From Chersky-299 sp963749535 (GTDB lineage Bacteria; Actinomycetota; Thermoleophilia; RBG-16-64-13), in the NCBI GenBank assembly GCA_963749535.1, contig CAVVNF010000025.1, forward strand, positions 1 through 64,000: a DNA stretch of 64,000 nucleotides, written 5' to 3'. Below are positions 26,607-35,619 of this stretch, piece after piece. How positions within the stretch are numbered: position 1 is the stretch's first letter; the number at the start of each line of letters is the position of its first letter. A program made the translations under genes and the position numbers. The notes under the pieces are model-generated. The model saw only the letters and a list, made by a program, of their open reading frames with translations, ran no database searches and was not told where the DNA came from.

Positions 26607-27311
26607 TTATTTGTGAAGTTGGGCCGCCCGCAGGTGGTACGTTTCGATTAGATAGCTGTCAAGGTTCCCAACGCGGAGAATTGGCCGATAGCAGGCCCGG
26701 CCAAACTCTAGGAACCGACCGCTATGTTCCTCGGTCAACGGGTTGATAACGTGCCCGCTTCCCGGCTTCGCATACCAGTGCCAAACATCGAGTAGATCTC
26801 GCGAGAACCATTGGCAAGCGATCGAGCGATTTCTTCCCCGCGGCTGATAGCGGCGTCGCGCGGCAGCGGCCCAGCTTGCCAGATGTGCGACAACTTGGCG
26901 TGCTTCACCGAGTTCCTGCTCGGCCACAGGGACTAACTCGTTCATCCCCTCGTGCCCGGGCCACGGCCGCCAGACCAGGCCGCCTTCGATCACTGCGGCA
27001 AGTTGCAAGTTACGGACCGTCGGGCCGTGTAGTTCCGAAAGCAGTTGAAGCAGGGCCGAGCACCGCCGGTCGAGTTCCTCCAGTTGTCTCCCGACCTCCG
27101 CCTTTAGGTGCTTTGGCCGGCTTCGCTCATCGTCAAGGCGGCCCTGAAACTGACTGGCTGCCATGTTCACGAGCTCCATCGCGTCGTCGGCCTGCGCTGG
27201 GTCGAGCAGGTCTAGAGCAGCGACGATTGCTCGCTCCTGCTCGGGCGAATAGGACCAGTCCCGGTAGGCGTTCCCGGTCGCGTCCTGGTACGACCACCCT
27301 TCGGGAGTCAT
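26607..27311 (-). CDS. Hypothetical island protein, 234 residues
   Basis: Predicted soluble and helical: YSPEQERAIVAALDLLD, LLQLLSELHGPTVRN, ARQVVAHLASWAAAARRRYQ, LDVWHWYAKPGSGHVINPL. I do not recognise a family. Its start lies at the 3' end of the integrase gene; if the integrase really stops at the nearby TGA the two would overlap by an ATGA. Position suggests a role in element maintenance, but nothing in the sequence proves it. Confidence 0.55.
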   Translation of the reverse strand: MTPEGWSYQDATGNAYRDWSYSPEQERAIVAALDLLDPAQADDAMELVNMAASQFQGRLDDERSRPKHLKAEVGRQLEELDRRCSALLQLLSELHGPTVRNLQLAAVIEGGLVWRPWPGHEGMNELVPVAEQELGEARQVVAHLASWAAAARRRYQPRGRNRSIACQWFSRDLLDVWHWYAKPGSGHVINPLTEEHSGRFLEFGRACYRPILRVGNLDSYLIETYHLRAAQLHK

Positions 27312-28509
27312 CTCCGCCCCTCTTCGGCATCTTCACGACCTTGCCGTCGTCCTTCTTGGCAAGCGCCGCGGCGATCTCGCCCGACACCACGTCGGCGGCG
27401 TGCCTAAGCGGTGCGTCAGCCAGGTGCGCATACCTGGCTGTGGTTGCCGGCTGGGAGTGACCAAGCAGGGCGCCCACCATCGGCAGGGACAGGCCGGCAC
27501 CGGCGCCCACGGCGCCAAAGGCATGCCGTAAGTCGTGAATGCGAACGTCTTTGATTCCCGCGGCTTCGCGTACCTCTTCCCAAAAGCCATTTAGATTGAC
27601 GATGTGGCGACCCTTGCGCCGCACCGACGGTAGCACCCACTCGCCCCGCTTGTCTTCGGGCACGTCCACGAGGAGCTGTAGGGCGGCCCCGCCGAGCACC
27701 ACATCCTTTTCCCCCGTCTTCGAGTCGGGCAGGTTCAGGGCGCCGCGCTTGAAATCGACATATGACCACTTGAGCGTGAAGACCTCGTTCAGCCTCATCC
27801 CGGATAGCAGCAGCAGCCGGACACCGCGCACACATACCGGCCGTTTCGTCTCTTCAGTTTGGAGCACCTTCCCCAACCGGGTCATTTCGGCGCTCGTGAG
27901 GTACCGCTTCCGCTTCGCCTCCTTGTAGCGCTCGATACCCCGGCAGGGGTTAGATCCATCCGGCCGGTACCCCCATACTTCGGCAAGGCTCATCATCTTG
28001 GAGAGTAGCGCGACCGTGCGATTCGCCATGATGGGGGTACCGCTCATGCCGGCGTGGAGCTTCGCCACCATCGCGCGATTGACGGCGCTCACCTTGATAG
28101 CGTCCAGGTCGCTCAAGTGGTCCTCGAGGATGCGCTCATCCTCATGGACAGATTTCGGCTTCTTCTTCGCGCGGGCGTGGCGCTCGAGGTAGAGCTTTGA
28201 GAACTCACCGAACGTCAGTTCTTGCCGTAAGTCCTGCTTCGCCTGGACAGGATCTTCACCGCCGGCGACTTCTAGCAGCTTCCGCCTGGCGATGGTCCGC
28301 GCCTCTTCGGGGGTGAGTGGGCCGTATCTCCCGATGGTCATGCGCCGGGTACGAGCAGCGCTGGCATTGCGGTATTGAATCAGAAAGCTCTTGAGACCGG
28401 ACGGGAACACCCGGACACCGAAACCGGGTAGCTCGGGATCCCACAACCACACATCGGCTTTCGCGTCGGGCTTGGCGACATCGATGATCGTCTTCGTGAG
28501 CTTGGCCAT
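27133..28509 (-). CDS. int: Tyrosine recombinase (integrase) with Arm DNA-binding domain
   Basis: Site-specific recombinase of the phage type. The N-terminal DUF4102-like arm domain (GFGVRVFPSGLKSFLIQYRN), SAM-like core-binding region (LTFGEFSKLYLERHARAK) and catalytic domain are present. Catalytic residues are seen in LLLSGMRLNE (Arg), SKTGEK (Lys), IHDLRHAFG (His and Arg), ALLGHSQPATTARY (His, Tyr nucleophile). Start ATG 28509. The last ~70 residues after KMPKRGG run antisense-free into the next gene and look unlike an integrase; an indel near 27310 probably hides an earlier stop at about 27300. The gene lies 280 bases from the tRNA-Thr target. Confidence 0.9.
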   Translation of the reverse strand: MAKLTKTIIDVAKPDAKADVWLWDPELPGFGVRVFPSGLKSFLIQYRNASAARTRRMTIGRYGPLTPEEARTIARRKLLEVAGGEDPVQAKQDLRQELTFGEFSKLYLERHARAKKKPKSVHEDERILEDHLSDLDAIKVSAVNRAMVAKLHAGMSGTPIMANRTVALLSKMMSLAEVWGYRPDGSNPCRGIERYKEAKRKRYLTSAEMTRLGKVLQTEETKRPVCVRGVRLLLLSGMRLNEVFTLKWSYVDFKRGALNLPDSKTGEKDVVLGGAALQLLVDVPEDKRGEWVLPSVRRKGRHIVNLNGFWEEVREAAGIKDVRIHDLRHAFGAVGAGAGLSLPMVGALLGHSQPATTARYAHLADAPLRHAADVVSGEIAAALAKKDDGKVVKMPKRGGDDSRRVVVPGRDRERLPGLVLFARAGASNRRCSRPARPSAGRRRDGAREHGSQSVSGPP

Positions 28510-28574
28510 TCTGACCACCTGATTTCAGTCAGTTGCTCTAACGCCTGGCCCTGCTTCCCTGCTTCCGTCCCCGT

Positions 28575-28610
28575 CCCCAACCTGCTGATTTCTAGTCAGT
28601 CGCCCTACTG
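28575..28610 (-). repeat. Degenerate tRNA-Thr-like fragment
   Basis: 28575-28590 matches 16 consecutive bases of the tRNA-Thr (CCCCAACCTGCTGATT), then diverges while keeping the stem partner (TAGTCAG) and CCCTAC. Shorter echoes (CAGTTGCTCTA) lie at 28530 and 28653. These look like eroded copies of the target gene, from earlier integrations or as arm-binding sites. Confidence 0.45.
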
Positions 28611-28788
28611 AGCATCGCTCCGGGGCTCCGATCCGGCCTTTGAAGTGCCCTTTCAGTTGCTCTACTCGCCCCTCTGCGGAAGCACCACGGAAACATCCGA
28701 CGGAATATCAGGGCCAAACCAAGAGTAACACGAAGAACAGCTGACTTACAAATCTAGCCGTTTTGCAGGCTATTATCCCAATGTGGAG

Positions 28789-28832
28789 AAAGCCGGCAAA
28801 GGGACTTGAACCCCCAACCTGCTGATTACAAA
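28789..28832. repeat. attR: 44-bp direct repeat within tRNA-Thr
   Basis: Identical to 14357-14400. It covers the anticodon loop, variable loop, T arm and 3' acceptor strand of the tRNA, plus three bases beyond. The tRNA gene stays intact because the element supplies or preserves the same 3' half. Confidence 0.88.
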
Positions 28833-28862
28833 TCAGCTGCTCTACCATTGAGCTATGCCGGC
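28791..28862 (-). tRNA. tRNA-Thr (anticodon TGT)
   Basis: A full cloverleaf on the minus strand: acceptor stem GCCGGCA/TGCCGGC, D arm GCTCAATGGTAGAGC, anticodon stem-loop CTGATTTGTAATCAG with TGT at 34-36, T arm GGGGGTTCAAGTCCC. CCA is not encoded. It follows the sigma-factor gene in the same direction. Its 3' half is the target of the integrative element. Confidence 0.93.
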
Positions 28863-29072
28863 TCGCACCTACGCCTGCGGGGCACTCGCCTCAAGCGAGC
28901 AACCTGCCAGGCAAGTGGAGAGATTGTACGTTCGAGTAAGGAACACGGCAACCGGAGAAAGGTACGCACGAACACTATGCCGGTCCCTCTGGACGGCACG
29001 CGCTGCACTGATCGGGCCGGTTGGCCACGCTCGAACCGCCCCACCAGGGGCGGCTCCCCCGTCGCCCAGGAC

Positions 29073-29720
29073 CTACAACAGCACCCGCCGGCTCTCCAGG
29101 TGCAGTGTCACCTTGCGCTTGATGCGCTGCAGTGCGTTGTCGACGGTCTTGGTGTCGTGACGGATAAAGACCGCGATGGCTTCGTAGGAATTCCCTTCCA
29201 GATAGTACTTGAGCACCTTGGACTCCAGAGGGCTCAGCAGCCGTTGGAGACAATCCGTGAGGCTCATCACCTCTTCCGAGCTGATCACCTGCTGCACCGG
29301 ATCGCTGTGCGGCCGGAAGGGATCACATCGGCCAACGTCCGCCCGTCGTAGTCCGCGCTGGAGGGGGAATGGCTGAAGCTGATGTACGTATTGAGCGGGC
29401 ACATGTTTCTGCCTCGAGGCCGTCTTGATGGCGGTGATGATCTGCCGGGTCACACACAATTCCGCAAAGCTGCGGAAACTCGTGCTGCGGCCGTATTCAT
29501 AGTCACGGATAGCCTTGAAGAGGCCAATGTACCCTTCTTGGATGAGATCGTCGCCATCGCCGCCGGCAAGGAAGTACGAGTTGGCTTTCAGCCTGCACAA
29601 AGTGGTGGTACCGAGTGAGAACGCGCTTGGTGGCTTCGCGTCGCCTCTCTTGGCCAGGGCGACCAACTCTTCATCGGACCACTCGGCAATAGGCCTACCG
29701 GCGAATGCCGTGCTCTCCAT
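29073..29720 (-). CDS. sigH: Sigma-70 family factor, SigH-like
   Basis: RNA polymerase sigma factor resembling SigH of Gram-positive bacteria. ATG 29720 follows AGGGGGTGG. Region 1.2/2 is visible as WSDEELVALAKRGD, KANSYFLAGGDGDDLIQEGY and IGLFKAIRDYEYGRSTSFRS; region 4 as LLSPLESKVLKYYLEGNSY and TKTVDNALQRIKRKV. Two inner stretches (after AKRGDA and before DPVQQVIS) are unlike the family and are probably short segments read out of frame between compensating indels. The position next to rlmB-yacP matches sigH in the conserved Gram-positive order. Confidence 0.85.
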   Translation of the reverse strand: MESTAFAGRPIAEWSDEELVALAKRGDAKPPSAFSLGTTTLCRLKANSYFLAGGDGDDLIQEGYIGLFKAIRDYEYGRSTSFRSFAELCVTRQIITAIKTASRQKHVPAQYVHQLQPFPLQRGLRRADVGRCDPFRPHSDPVQQVISSEEVMSLTDCLQRLLSPLESKVLKYYLEGNSYEAIAVFIRHDTKTVDNALQRIKRKVTLHLESRRVLL

Positions 29721-29867
29721 CGGTCCACCCCCTGCGAGTCGCCCTTGATAGTCAGCTGTCGGCTTCCCGGTTCTGCCTTCTCGAGGGCCTCTGCGCAAAG
29801 CCTTGAGTCTCTCGAGGGTCTCGGGATCGACCCTATCCTCCACCCGATGACTCATTGTAATGCAATT

Positions 29868-30390
29868 CTAAGAATTTGCAACCTTCTTTGTATGCTCTTG
29901 CAATTCGTGGACGAATTGGCGGGAAGATCGGCGGGTGACGTTGGTCTTGAAAACTGTCTTCTGAAGGTTGTAGTCGGAGGATACTACGACCACACTTTCC
30001 CCTGCACTTCGGCTATATGTCTCCCTCTCGATGATGGTGTCGGCAGACTCCGAAAAGGACCCGAAATACACCTGGACACGGGCCGTTGCACTCTCACTTT
30101 TCTGCAATGCCTCAGCGTGCGAATCGAACACGATGATAGCCGTGTCGGACGTCGCGCCCATGAAGCTCGCTATGTGGTCGATAAGCCGACGCCGCTGGTC
30201 TTCCAGATCGACGAGAGACCCAGTCTGCGGCGCGCCCGGTTCTCCTCGAGCGAACGCCGTCACGGGAGGCGGATCTGGCTACCGCCGGTTGCCGCGGGGT
30301 CTGCTCCGCGAGGGGGCCCGACGGACGGGCCGGGGAGCGCCCCACCAGTTGGTGCAGAACGTTATACCCGTCGATGAGGTAGATGGTCAC
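29868..30390 (-). CDS. NYN-domain ribonuclease, YacP/Rae1-like, frameshifted
   Basis: The first residues (MTIYLIDGYNVLHQL) are the diagnostic beta strand with the catalytic Asp of NYN/PIN-like nucleases. The rest is in another frame from about 30300: LEDQRRRLIDHIASFMG, TAIIVFDSH, RVQVYFGSFSESADTIIE, SVVVVSSDYNLQKTVF. In Bacillus the homologue Rae1 cuts mRNA in the ribosomal A site. It lies directly after rlmB, as in Bacillus. Restored length is about 174 residues, the usual size. Confidence 0.85.
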
Positions 30391-30399
30391 GGCTTGGTC

Positions 30400-31335
30400 C
30401 TACACGCAGCGTTGGCGCAGCGCTTCGTACAGCAGGATCCCCGCGGTGACGCTTACGTTCAAGGACTCCACTTGCCCTATCAGCGGTAGGCTTATCATCA
30501 CATCGCACAGCGAACCCACCCGTCTCCCCAGACCGGAGCCCTCCGAGCCCATCACGAAACACGTGGGGTACCGGTAGTCCTGAAGGTTGTAAGCGGAGGA
30601 CGCCCCCGCCGCCGTTCCGTAGATCCAGAAACCGGCTTCTTTCGCCTGGAAGAGAAAATCGGCAAGATTTCGCACCTGGGACACGGCCGCATGCTCGCTC
30701 GCCCCAGCTGAGGCTTTCACCACGGCCGCCGTTATCTCCGCCGCCCGATGCCGCGGGATCACGACGCCCGCGCCTGCGCCTTCGGCCGTGCGGATGATAG
30801 CGCCCAGGTTGTGAGGGTCCTGCACTTCGTCAAGAGCCACAAGCAAAGTGCGCGACGCGAGCAGCTCCTCGGGCTCCAGATACGGATACGGACCCGTTCG
30901 CACGGCAACGCCCTGGTGCTCATCGGTCCTCAGCCACGCGGACAGACCCGTTTCCGCCATGCGCCTCACGGGCGGCAATTCGGCTCCCGCCGCAGCGGCC
31001 CAACTCCCGAGACCCCTCAGGTACTCCTCGCCGGCGTGCCCTTCCACCACCACGAGCTCGTACACCGGCCGCCGCCCACGAAGCGCCTCTCGTACCGGAT
31101 TGCGCCCGTAGAGCACCTGGAGGTGATCGACCGGCACGGTCGTTTCGCGAGTGGCGGTGCGGCTCGGCGCAAGCCGCTGCGTCACTGGCTTCGGCGCCAC
31201 GGCCGGCCGGGCCGAAGGCCCGCCCGCGCCGGCTGGCGCGCGGTTCGCCCGATTGCGACTCGCAGAGGTGCGATTCGCGGGGGGGCCGCCCGCAGGCGAC
31301 CGTGGCTTACCCGAGCGGGACGATCTTGTAGCCAT
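30400..31335 (-). CDS. rlmB: 23S rRNA (guanosine-2'-O)-methyltransferase RlmB
   Basis: SpoU/TrmH-type knotted methyltransferase that modifies G2251 of 23S rRNA using SAM. After an Arg/Ala/Pro-rich extension of about 70 residues come the substrate-binding domain (LYGRNPVREALRG) and the three SpoU motifs: DPHNLGAIIRTAEG, MGSEGSGL, LIGQVESLNVSVTAG. The ATG at 31335 lies within the end of cysS (29-base overlap). The long basic N-terminus is more than usual for the family but common in GC-rich actinobacteria. Frame intact. Confidence 0.92.
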   Translation of the reverse strand: MATRSSRSGKPRSPAGGPPANRTSASRNRANRAPAGAGGPSARPAVAPKPVTQRLAPSRTATRETTVPVDHLQVLYGRNPVREALRGRRPVYELVVVEGHAGEEYLRGLGSWAAAAGAELPPVRRMAETGLSAWLRTDEHQGVAVRTGPYPYLEPEELLASRTLLVALDEVQDPHNLGAIIRTAEGAGAGVVIPRHRAAEITAAVVKASAGASEHAAVSQVRNLADFLFQAKEAGFWIYGTAAGASSAYNLQDYRYPTCFVMGSEGSGLGRRVGSLCDVMISLPLIGQVESLNVSVTAGILLYEALRQRCV

Positions 31336-32702
31336 CGGTCACGTCGCGGACTTCGAAGCCGCGAGCCTGGATCTGCGCCCGGAGGGCATCTGCACGCGCG
31401 AAATCGCGGCTGGCGCGTGCCTCCAGGCGCTCTTTTGCCATGGCATCCACGTCGGCGGGGACGGTGTCCTCTTCCGCCGCGACCGCCTCCAGACCCAGCA
31501 CGTACGCCATCTCGACCATCTCGCTACGCACCTGGCCGGCAGTGGAAACCGACACGTTCCCCCGGGCCAGAGCCGCGTTCACCTCTCGAGCAAGACCGAA
31601 AACCTCGGCCAGCGCCGCCGCGGTGTTCAGGTCGTCGGCCAAGGCCGCCGAGAAGGCCTCGCGGCGTTGCGCAAGAAAGCCGAGCAGCTTCTCGTCGCCT
31701 TTGCTGCCGAGAGACGGCGCGTAGTCGTGGAGCCGGCGGAACACGTTGCGCAGCCGCTCGACCTGCTGCGCCGTATCGTCCAGCAGCTCATCGCTGAACT
31801 CCAGCGGGCTGCGATAGTGGCTGCCCAGGAAGGCCGCGATGAGCACCTCGGGACGGTGCCTTTCGAGCGTCGCCCGAAGGCGTGAGGGTGTTCCCGATGC
31901 TCTTGGACATCTTCTCGTCCCGCAGGTTGAGCATCCCGTTGTGCATCCAGAAGCGCACGAAGGTCTCCCCCAGCGCACCTTCCGCCTGCGCGAGCTCGTT
32001 CTCGTGGTGAGGGAAGATCAGGTCGCGACCTCCCCCATGGATGTCGAAGCCCGCGCCCAGATACTTCAAGCTCATTGCCGAGCACTCTATGTGCCAGCCC
32101 GGCCGGCCTTGCCCCCAGGGGCTGTCCCACGCGGGCTCCCCGGGTTTGGCACCTTTCCACAGCGCGAAGTCCAGCGGATCGGCCTTGTCCTCCCCCAGAT
32201 CGGTGCGCTCGGCGTGGCGCATCTCGCCTACCTGCTGTTTCGAAAGCTTCCCGTACTCGGCGAAGCTGTCCACGTCGAAATACACGTCGGAGCCGGACTG
32301 ATATGCGTGGCCCTCGGCCACCAATTTGGCGATGAGCTCCACGATCTCCTGGATGTGCTCGGTGGCCAGCGGCTCCACGTCCGGGCGGCCCAAGCCCAAC
32401 TTGTCGGTGTCTTCGCGATAGGCCTGGGCGAACTCGTCGGCCACCTCGCGGGCTGTGCGGCCCTCGGCGATAGCCTTCTGGATGATGCGGTCGTCGATGT
32501 CGGTGATGTTCTCCACCAGCGTCACCTTGTAGCCGAGCGACTCGAAGTACCTTTTGGCCACCAGCGACACCACGTATGGCCGGGCGTTGCCAACGTGCAC
32601 GTAGTTGTAGACGGTGGGACCGCAGAAGTACATGGTCACGTGGTCTTGGTCCCGCGGGACGAAGTCCCGCTTCTCCTGGGTCATGGAGTCGTATAGCCGC
32701 AT
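31307..32702 (-). CDS. cysS: Cysteinyl-tRNA synthetase, frameshifted
   Basis: Class I synthetase charging tRNA-Cys. The N-terminal frame holds the zinc-binding/HIGH region (CGPTVYNYVHVGNARPY), PGWHIECSAM and the KMSKS loop (DEKMSKSIGN). Near 31885 the frame changes and the anticodon-binding part continues as LERHRPEVLIAAFLGSHYRS, ALADDLNTAAALAEVFGL, RDFARADALRAQIQARGFEV, ending at 31307. Together about 465 residues, a full-length enzyme. As an essential gene it is strong evidence that the break is a sequence error. It overlaps rlmB at its 3' end. Confidence 0.92.
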
Positions 32703-32738
32703 GGTAGGGGGTCTCCTTGTTAGTGGCGCGAGACTCGC

Positions 32739-34215
32739 TTACGAGGCGCAGCCGTCGGGGTGACAAGCGACGAAGGCGGAGGCGGAGGCCAAACGGGACA
32801 AGATCTTGCCCTTGCCCAGACCGGCAACGAGATAGAACAGCTCCGGCCCTTCGTCACGCCCGCTCAGAGCTACCCGCAATGGTTGGTAGATGGACTTGCC
32901 CTTGATCCCCTGCGCTTTGGCGGCCTCCACCAGCCCGCGCAAGACCGCCTTCCCCGCTTCCGAAGGCACGAACTCGCCGGGCAGCCGCTCGAAAGCATCC
33001 TTGGCCAAATCCAGGAGAGCATCCACTCCCGGAGCCAACAGGATGTCGGCGCAAGGACAGGCAGCCGGGTCGACCTCGTCCACAAAGACGTCGGCGAAAC
33101 GCGGGGCGTCGCTCAAGACCACGAGGTTCGCCTGCACGGCCTCGGTCACCACGTGCCGCTGGACGGGCGCGAAACACATCGCCGCCTCGGCCAGATACGG
33201 TTCGATCAGCGCATACAGCTCGGCCGCCCCAAGCTCGCGGATGTACAGGCCGTTCAGCCAGTTCAGCTTCTGCACGTCGAAGATCGCTGGGCTTTTCGAC
33301 ACCCGGTCCATGTCGAATTCCCGCACCAGCTCGGGGAGGGTGAACCTCTCCCGCTCGTCGGGCGGATGCCAGCTGAGCAGCGCCAGGAAGTTGACCAGGG
33401 CGGCCGGCAGGTACCCCAGCTCCCGGAAATCGCCGATGGACGTGGCTCCGTGGCGCTTGGAGAGCTTCGAGCCGTCCGGCGCCAGGATCAGCGAATGATG
33501 GCCGTAGCGCGGGCGCCGGTTTGCCCAGCGCGTGGAAGAGCATCAGCTGCCGGGCGGTGTTCGTGATGTGGTCCTCGCCGCGGATGACATGAGTGATCTC
33601 CATGCCGGCGTCGTCGATGACCACGGCGAAGTTGTAGGCGAAGCCGCCGTCGGTGCGCTTGATTATGAAGTCGCCGATGACCTCCGACGAGAAGGTGATC
33701 GGGCCGTGGATGAGGTCGTCGAAGGTGACATCACCTGCCGGCACCTGGAAGCGGATGGCCGCCTCCTCCCCCGCGGCGAGCCGGGCCTGGACCTCGCCAG
33801 GACTCAGGCGCAGACAGCAACGGTCGTACTTGGGCATCTCGCCTCTGGCCAATTGCTGCTCTTTCAGTCTGTCGAGCTTCTCCTGCGGGCAGAAGCAGGG
33901 GTACGCGCATCCGGCGGCCAGGAGCTGCTGCACTCCCGCCTCATACAGGCCGGCACGCTCGCTCTGGCGGTAAGGTCCGAACGCACCGCCCACGTCCGGG
34001 CCCTCGTCGGCCTGCAGGCCCAGCCATTCGAGGTCGCGCATGATGCTGGTGTCGTGCTCGGTGGTGGACCGCTTGAGGTCGGTGTCCTCGATGCGAAGCA
34101 CCATGGTGCCGCCGTGGTGCCGGGCGAACAGGTAGTTGTAGAGAGCGGTGCGGGCACTCCCCACGTGCAGTGAACCGGTGGGACTGGGGGCGAAACGGAC
34201 TCTTACCTCGGTCAT
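32739..34215 (-). CDS. gltX: Glutamyl-tRNA synthetase, frameshifted
   Basis: Class I synthetase. ATG 34215 follows GGAGAG. The Rossmann fold with PSPTGSLHVGSARTALYNY is in the first frame, as are a Cys-bearing insertion (YPCFCPQEKLDRL) and GMEITHVIRGEDHITNTARQ. Near 33515, after FHALGKPAP, the frame changes; the second frame gives HHSLILAPDGSKLSKRHG (the KMSKS-type loop), then FDVQKLNWLNGLYIRELG and the helical anticodon-binding domain to 32739. Restored length is about 492 residues. In organisms lacking GlnRS this enzyme also makes Glu-tRNA-Gln; that cannot be judged here. Confidence 0.93.
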
Positions 34216-34286
34216 CGGGATCTCTCCGGTCGCAGTCGTCTTGTCCTGGTGCGTATTGTGGCGCCTGGGGCCGTCTTCGTGCAGGG

Positions 34287-34788
34287 TCACGCGCGACACT
34301 GCTCCACGAGCGCGACCGCTTGCGCAGCGATGCCCTCTCGCCTACCGGTGAAGCCCAGGCCCTCCGTGGTGGTGCCTCGCACGCCCACCCGGTCGGGCTC
34401 CACGCCCATCGCCCGCGCCAGCCTGTCGCGCATCTCTTGCCGGTGCGGCGCGATGCGTGGCTCCTCACAGATGACCACCGCGTCGACGTTCGCGACCTCC
34501 CATCCCGCGCCGCGGATGAGGATGGCCACGCTGGCGAGTAGAGCCGAGGCTGTCGGCGCCCTTGAAGGCCGGATCGGAGTCCGGAAAATGGTGACCGATG
34601 TCTTCCAACCCTGCCGCTCCAAGTAGGGCATCCATGATGGCATGCGCAAGCACGTCGGCGTCGCTGTGACCTTCCAGCCCGTCGTGGTCGCGAAGATGCA
34701 CCCCACCCAGGATCAGCGCGCGGTCCGGTGCGAAGCGGTGGGCGTCGACACCGATGCCCACGCGGTATGTGGACGCCGTGCCGCTCAC
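34287..34788 (-). CDS. ispF: 2-C-methyl-D-erythritol 2,4-cyclodiphosphate synthase, frameshifted
   Basis: MEP-pathway enzyme forming the cyclic diphosphate from CDP-ME-2-phosphate. GTG 34788 overlaps the ispD stop (GTGA). The first frame gives RVGIGVDAHRF (metal ligands Asp and His), LILGGVHL, EGHSDADVLAHAIMDALLGA and HHFPDSDPAFKGADS; near 34550 it changes and the second frame gives ALLASVAILIRGAGWEVANV, EEPRIAPHRQEM and TTTEGLGFTGRREGIAAQA. Restored length is 167 residues, close to normal. It works directly downstream of IspD in the pathway with IspE in between. Confidence 0.93.
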
Positions 34789-35504
34789 CGGTGGCGCTCC
34801 GCCAGGATCTGCTCGGCGTGTCGCAGGTCCACGCGATCGGTGATCTTGAAATTCTCCGGCGAACCCTGCACCACAGTCAGCTTGCCCCCTCGCGCCTCGA
34901 CCAGAGAGGCGTCGTCTGTGGCTCCCAGCAACGCTTCTTCGGGTTGCCCATACGCGTCCATGAGCACCTTCCACCGGAATATCTGCGGAGTCTGGGCTCG
35001 CCAGAGATGGCGGCGAACCGGCGTGTCCCTTATGAGGCCCTCGTCGTCCACTATCTTGACGGTATCGGTGCTCGGAACGGCCAGAACCGCCCCGTCCAGG
35101 CTAGAGTCGGACGCAAGGGCGTCGACCGCGGCACCGATCTCGGCGCACTCGATCAGCGGGCGAGCACCATCGTGAACGCCTACGAGGTCCCAGGTGCCCA
35201 GTGCGGCCAGGGCCAGCAGACCGTTGCGTACCGACAGCACCCGTTCGGCCCCGCCGGCCACCACCTTTGCCACGTTCTCGATGTGTTCGTGCTCGATCTC
35301 GCCGTTGCAGTAGTCGACGTCCTCGTAGTTGACCACCACGACCAACGCGTCCACCGCAGGGCACGTGCTGAGTGCCTGAAGGGTCCGCTGCAACATCGGG
35401 ATGCCCAGCAGCGGCACGTATTGTTTGGGAAGGCCCGACTGCAACCGGGTGCCATACCCGGCGGAAGCCACCACGAGAGCGAGAGTCAGTCCCGACCGGC
35501 TCAT
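34785..35504 (-). CDS. ispD: 2-C-methyl-D-erythritol 4-phosphate cytidylyltransferase
   Basis: Transfers CMP to MEP, third step of the non-mevalonate isoprenoid pathway. 239 residues with the nucleotide-binding start ASAGYGTRLQSGLPKQYVPL, the PMLQRTLQAL helix, VGVHDGARPLI, and the late ATDDASLVEARG and KITDRVDL motifs. The usual Ala-Ala-Gly is Ala-Ser-Ala-Gly here. Start ATG 35504; the end overlaps ispF. Frame intact. Confidence 0.95.
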   Translation of the reverse strand: MSRSGLTLALVVASAGYGTRLQSGLPKQYVPLLGIPMLQRTLQALSTCPAVDALVVVVNYEDVDYCNGEIEHEHIENVAKVVAGGAERVLSVRNGLLALAALGTWDLVGVHDGARPLIECAEIGAAVDALASDSSLDGAVLAVPSTDTVKIVDDEGLIRDTPVRRHLWRAQTPQIFRWKVLMDAYGQPEEALLGATDDASLVEARGGKLTVVQGSPENFKITDRVDLRHAEQILAERHR

Positions 35505-35619
35505 TGGCTGGCCGCACGATGGTAGACGACGTTCGCGTGGCGGGCGCCCGCCGAGCCGGCGGCCGCGATGCCGGTCGCCGCGAGGCCACCGACCATGGAG
35601 TCACCCGCGAGCTCGATCA

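Larger units (their letters stand above)
14357..28832. mobile_element. 14.4-kb integrative element in tRNA-Thr (satellite-like)
   Basis: Bounded by perfect 44-bp direct repeats. The right copy lies in an intact tRNA-Thr, and a tyrosine integrase gene points away from it. Contents from the right: integrase, hypothetical gene, excisionase-like gene, replication gene with internal repeats, ParB/DNA methyltransferase, P27-type small terminase, a membrane protein, the IetAS-like pair, then an L,D-transpeptidase, an SLH protein and a sulfotransferase-like fragment. A second replication/methyltransferase module lies at the left end. No capsid, portal, tail or lysis genes are seen. Size and content fit a phage-inducible island or other satellite; a prophage remnant is the alternative. 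The central region is visibly less GC-rich than the flanks. Confidence 0.8.

Noticed and set aside
27133..27300. Extended integrase C-terminus of about 70 residues
   Set aside because: It reads antigen-like Arg/Gly/Pro noise overlapping the next gene; an indel hiding the true stop near 27300 is more likely than a real extension.
14357..28832. CRISPR array or cas genes
   Set aside because: The only repeats are iteron-like or att copies; there is no regular repeat-spacer pattern and no cas-like protein.
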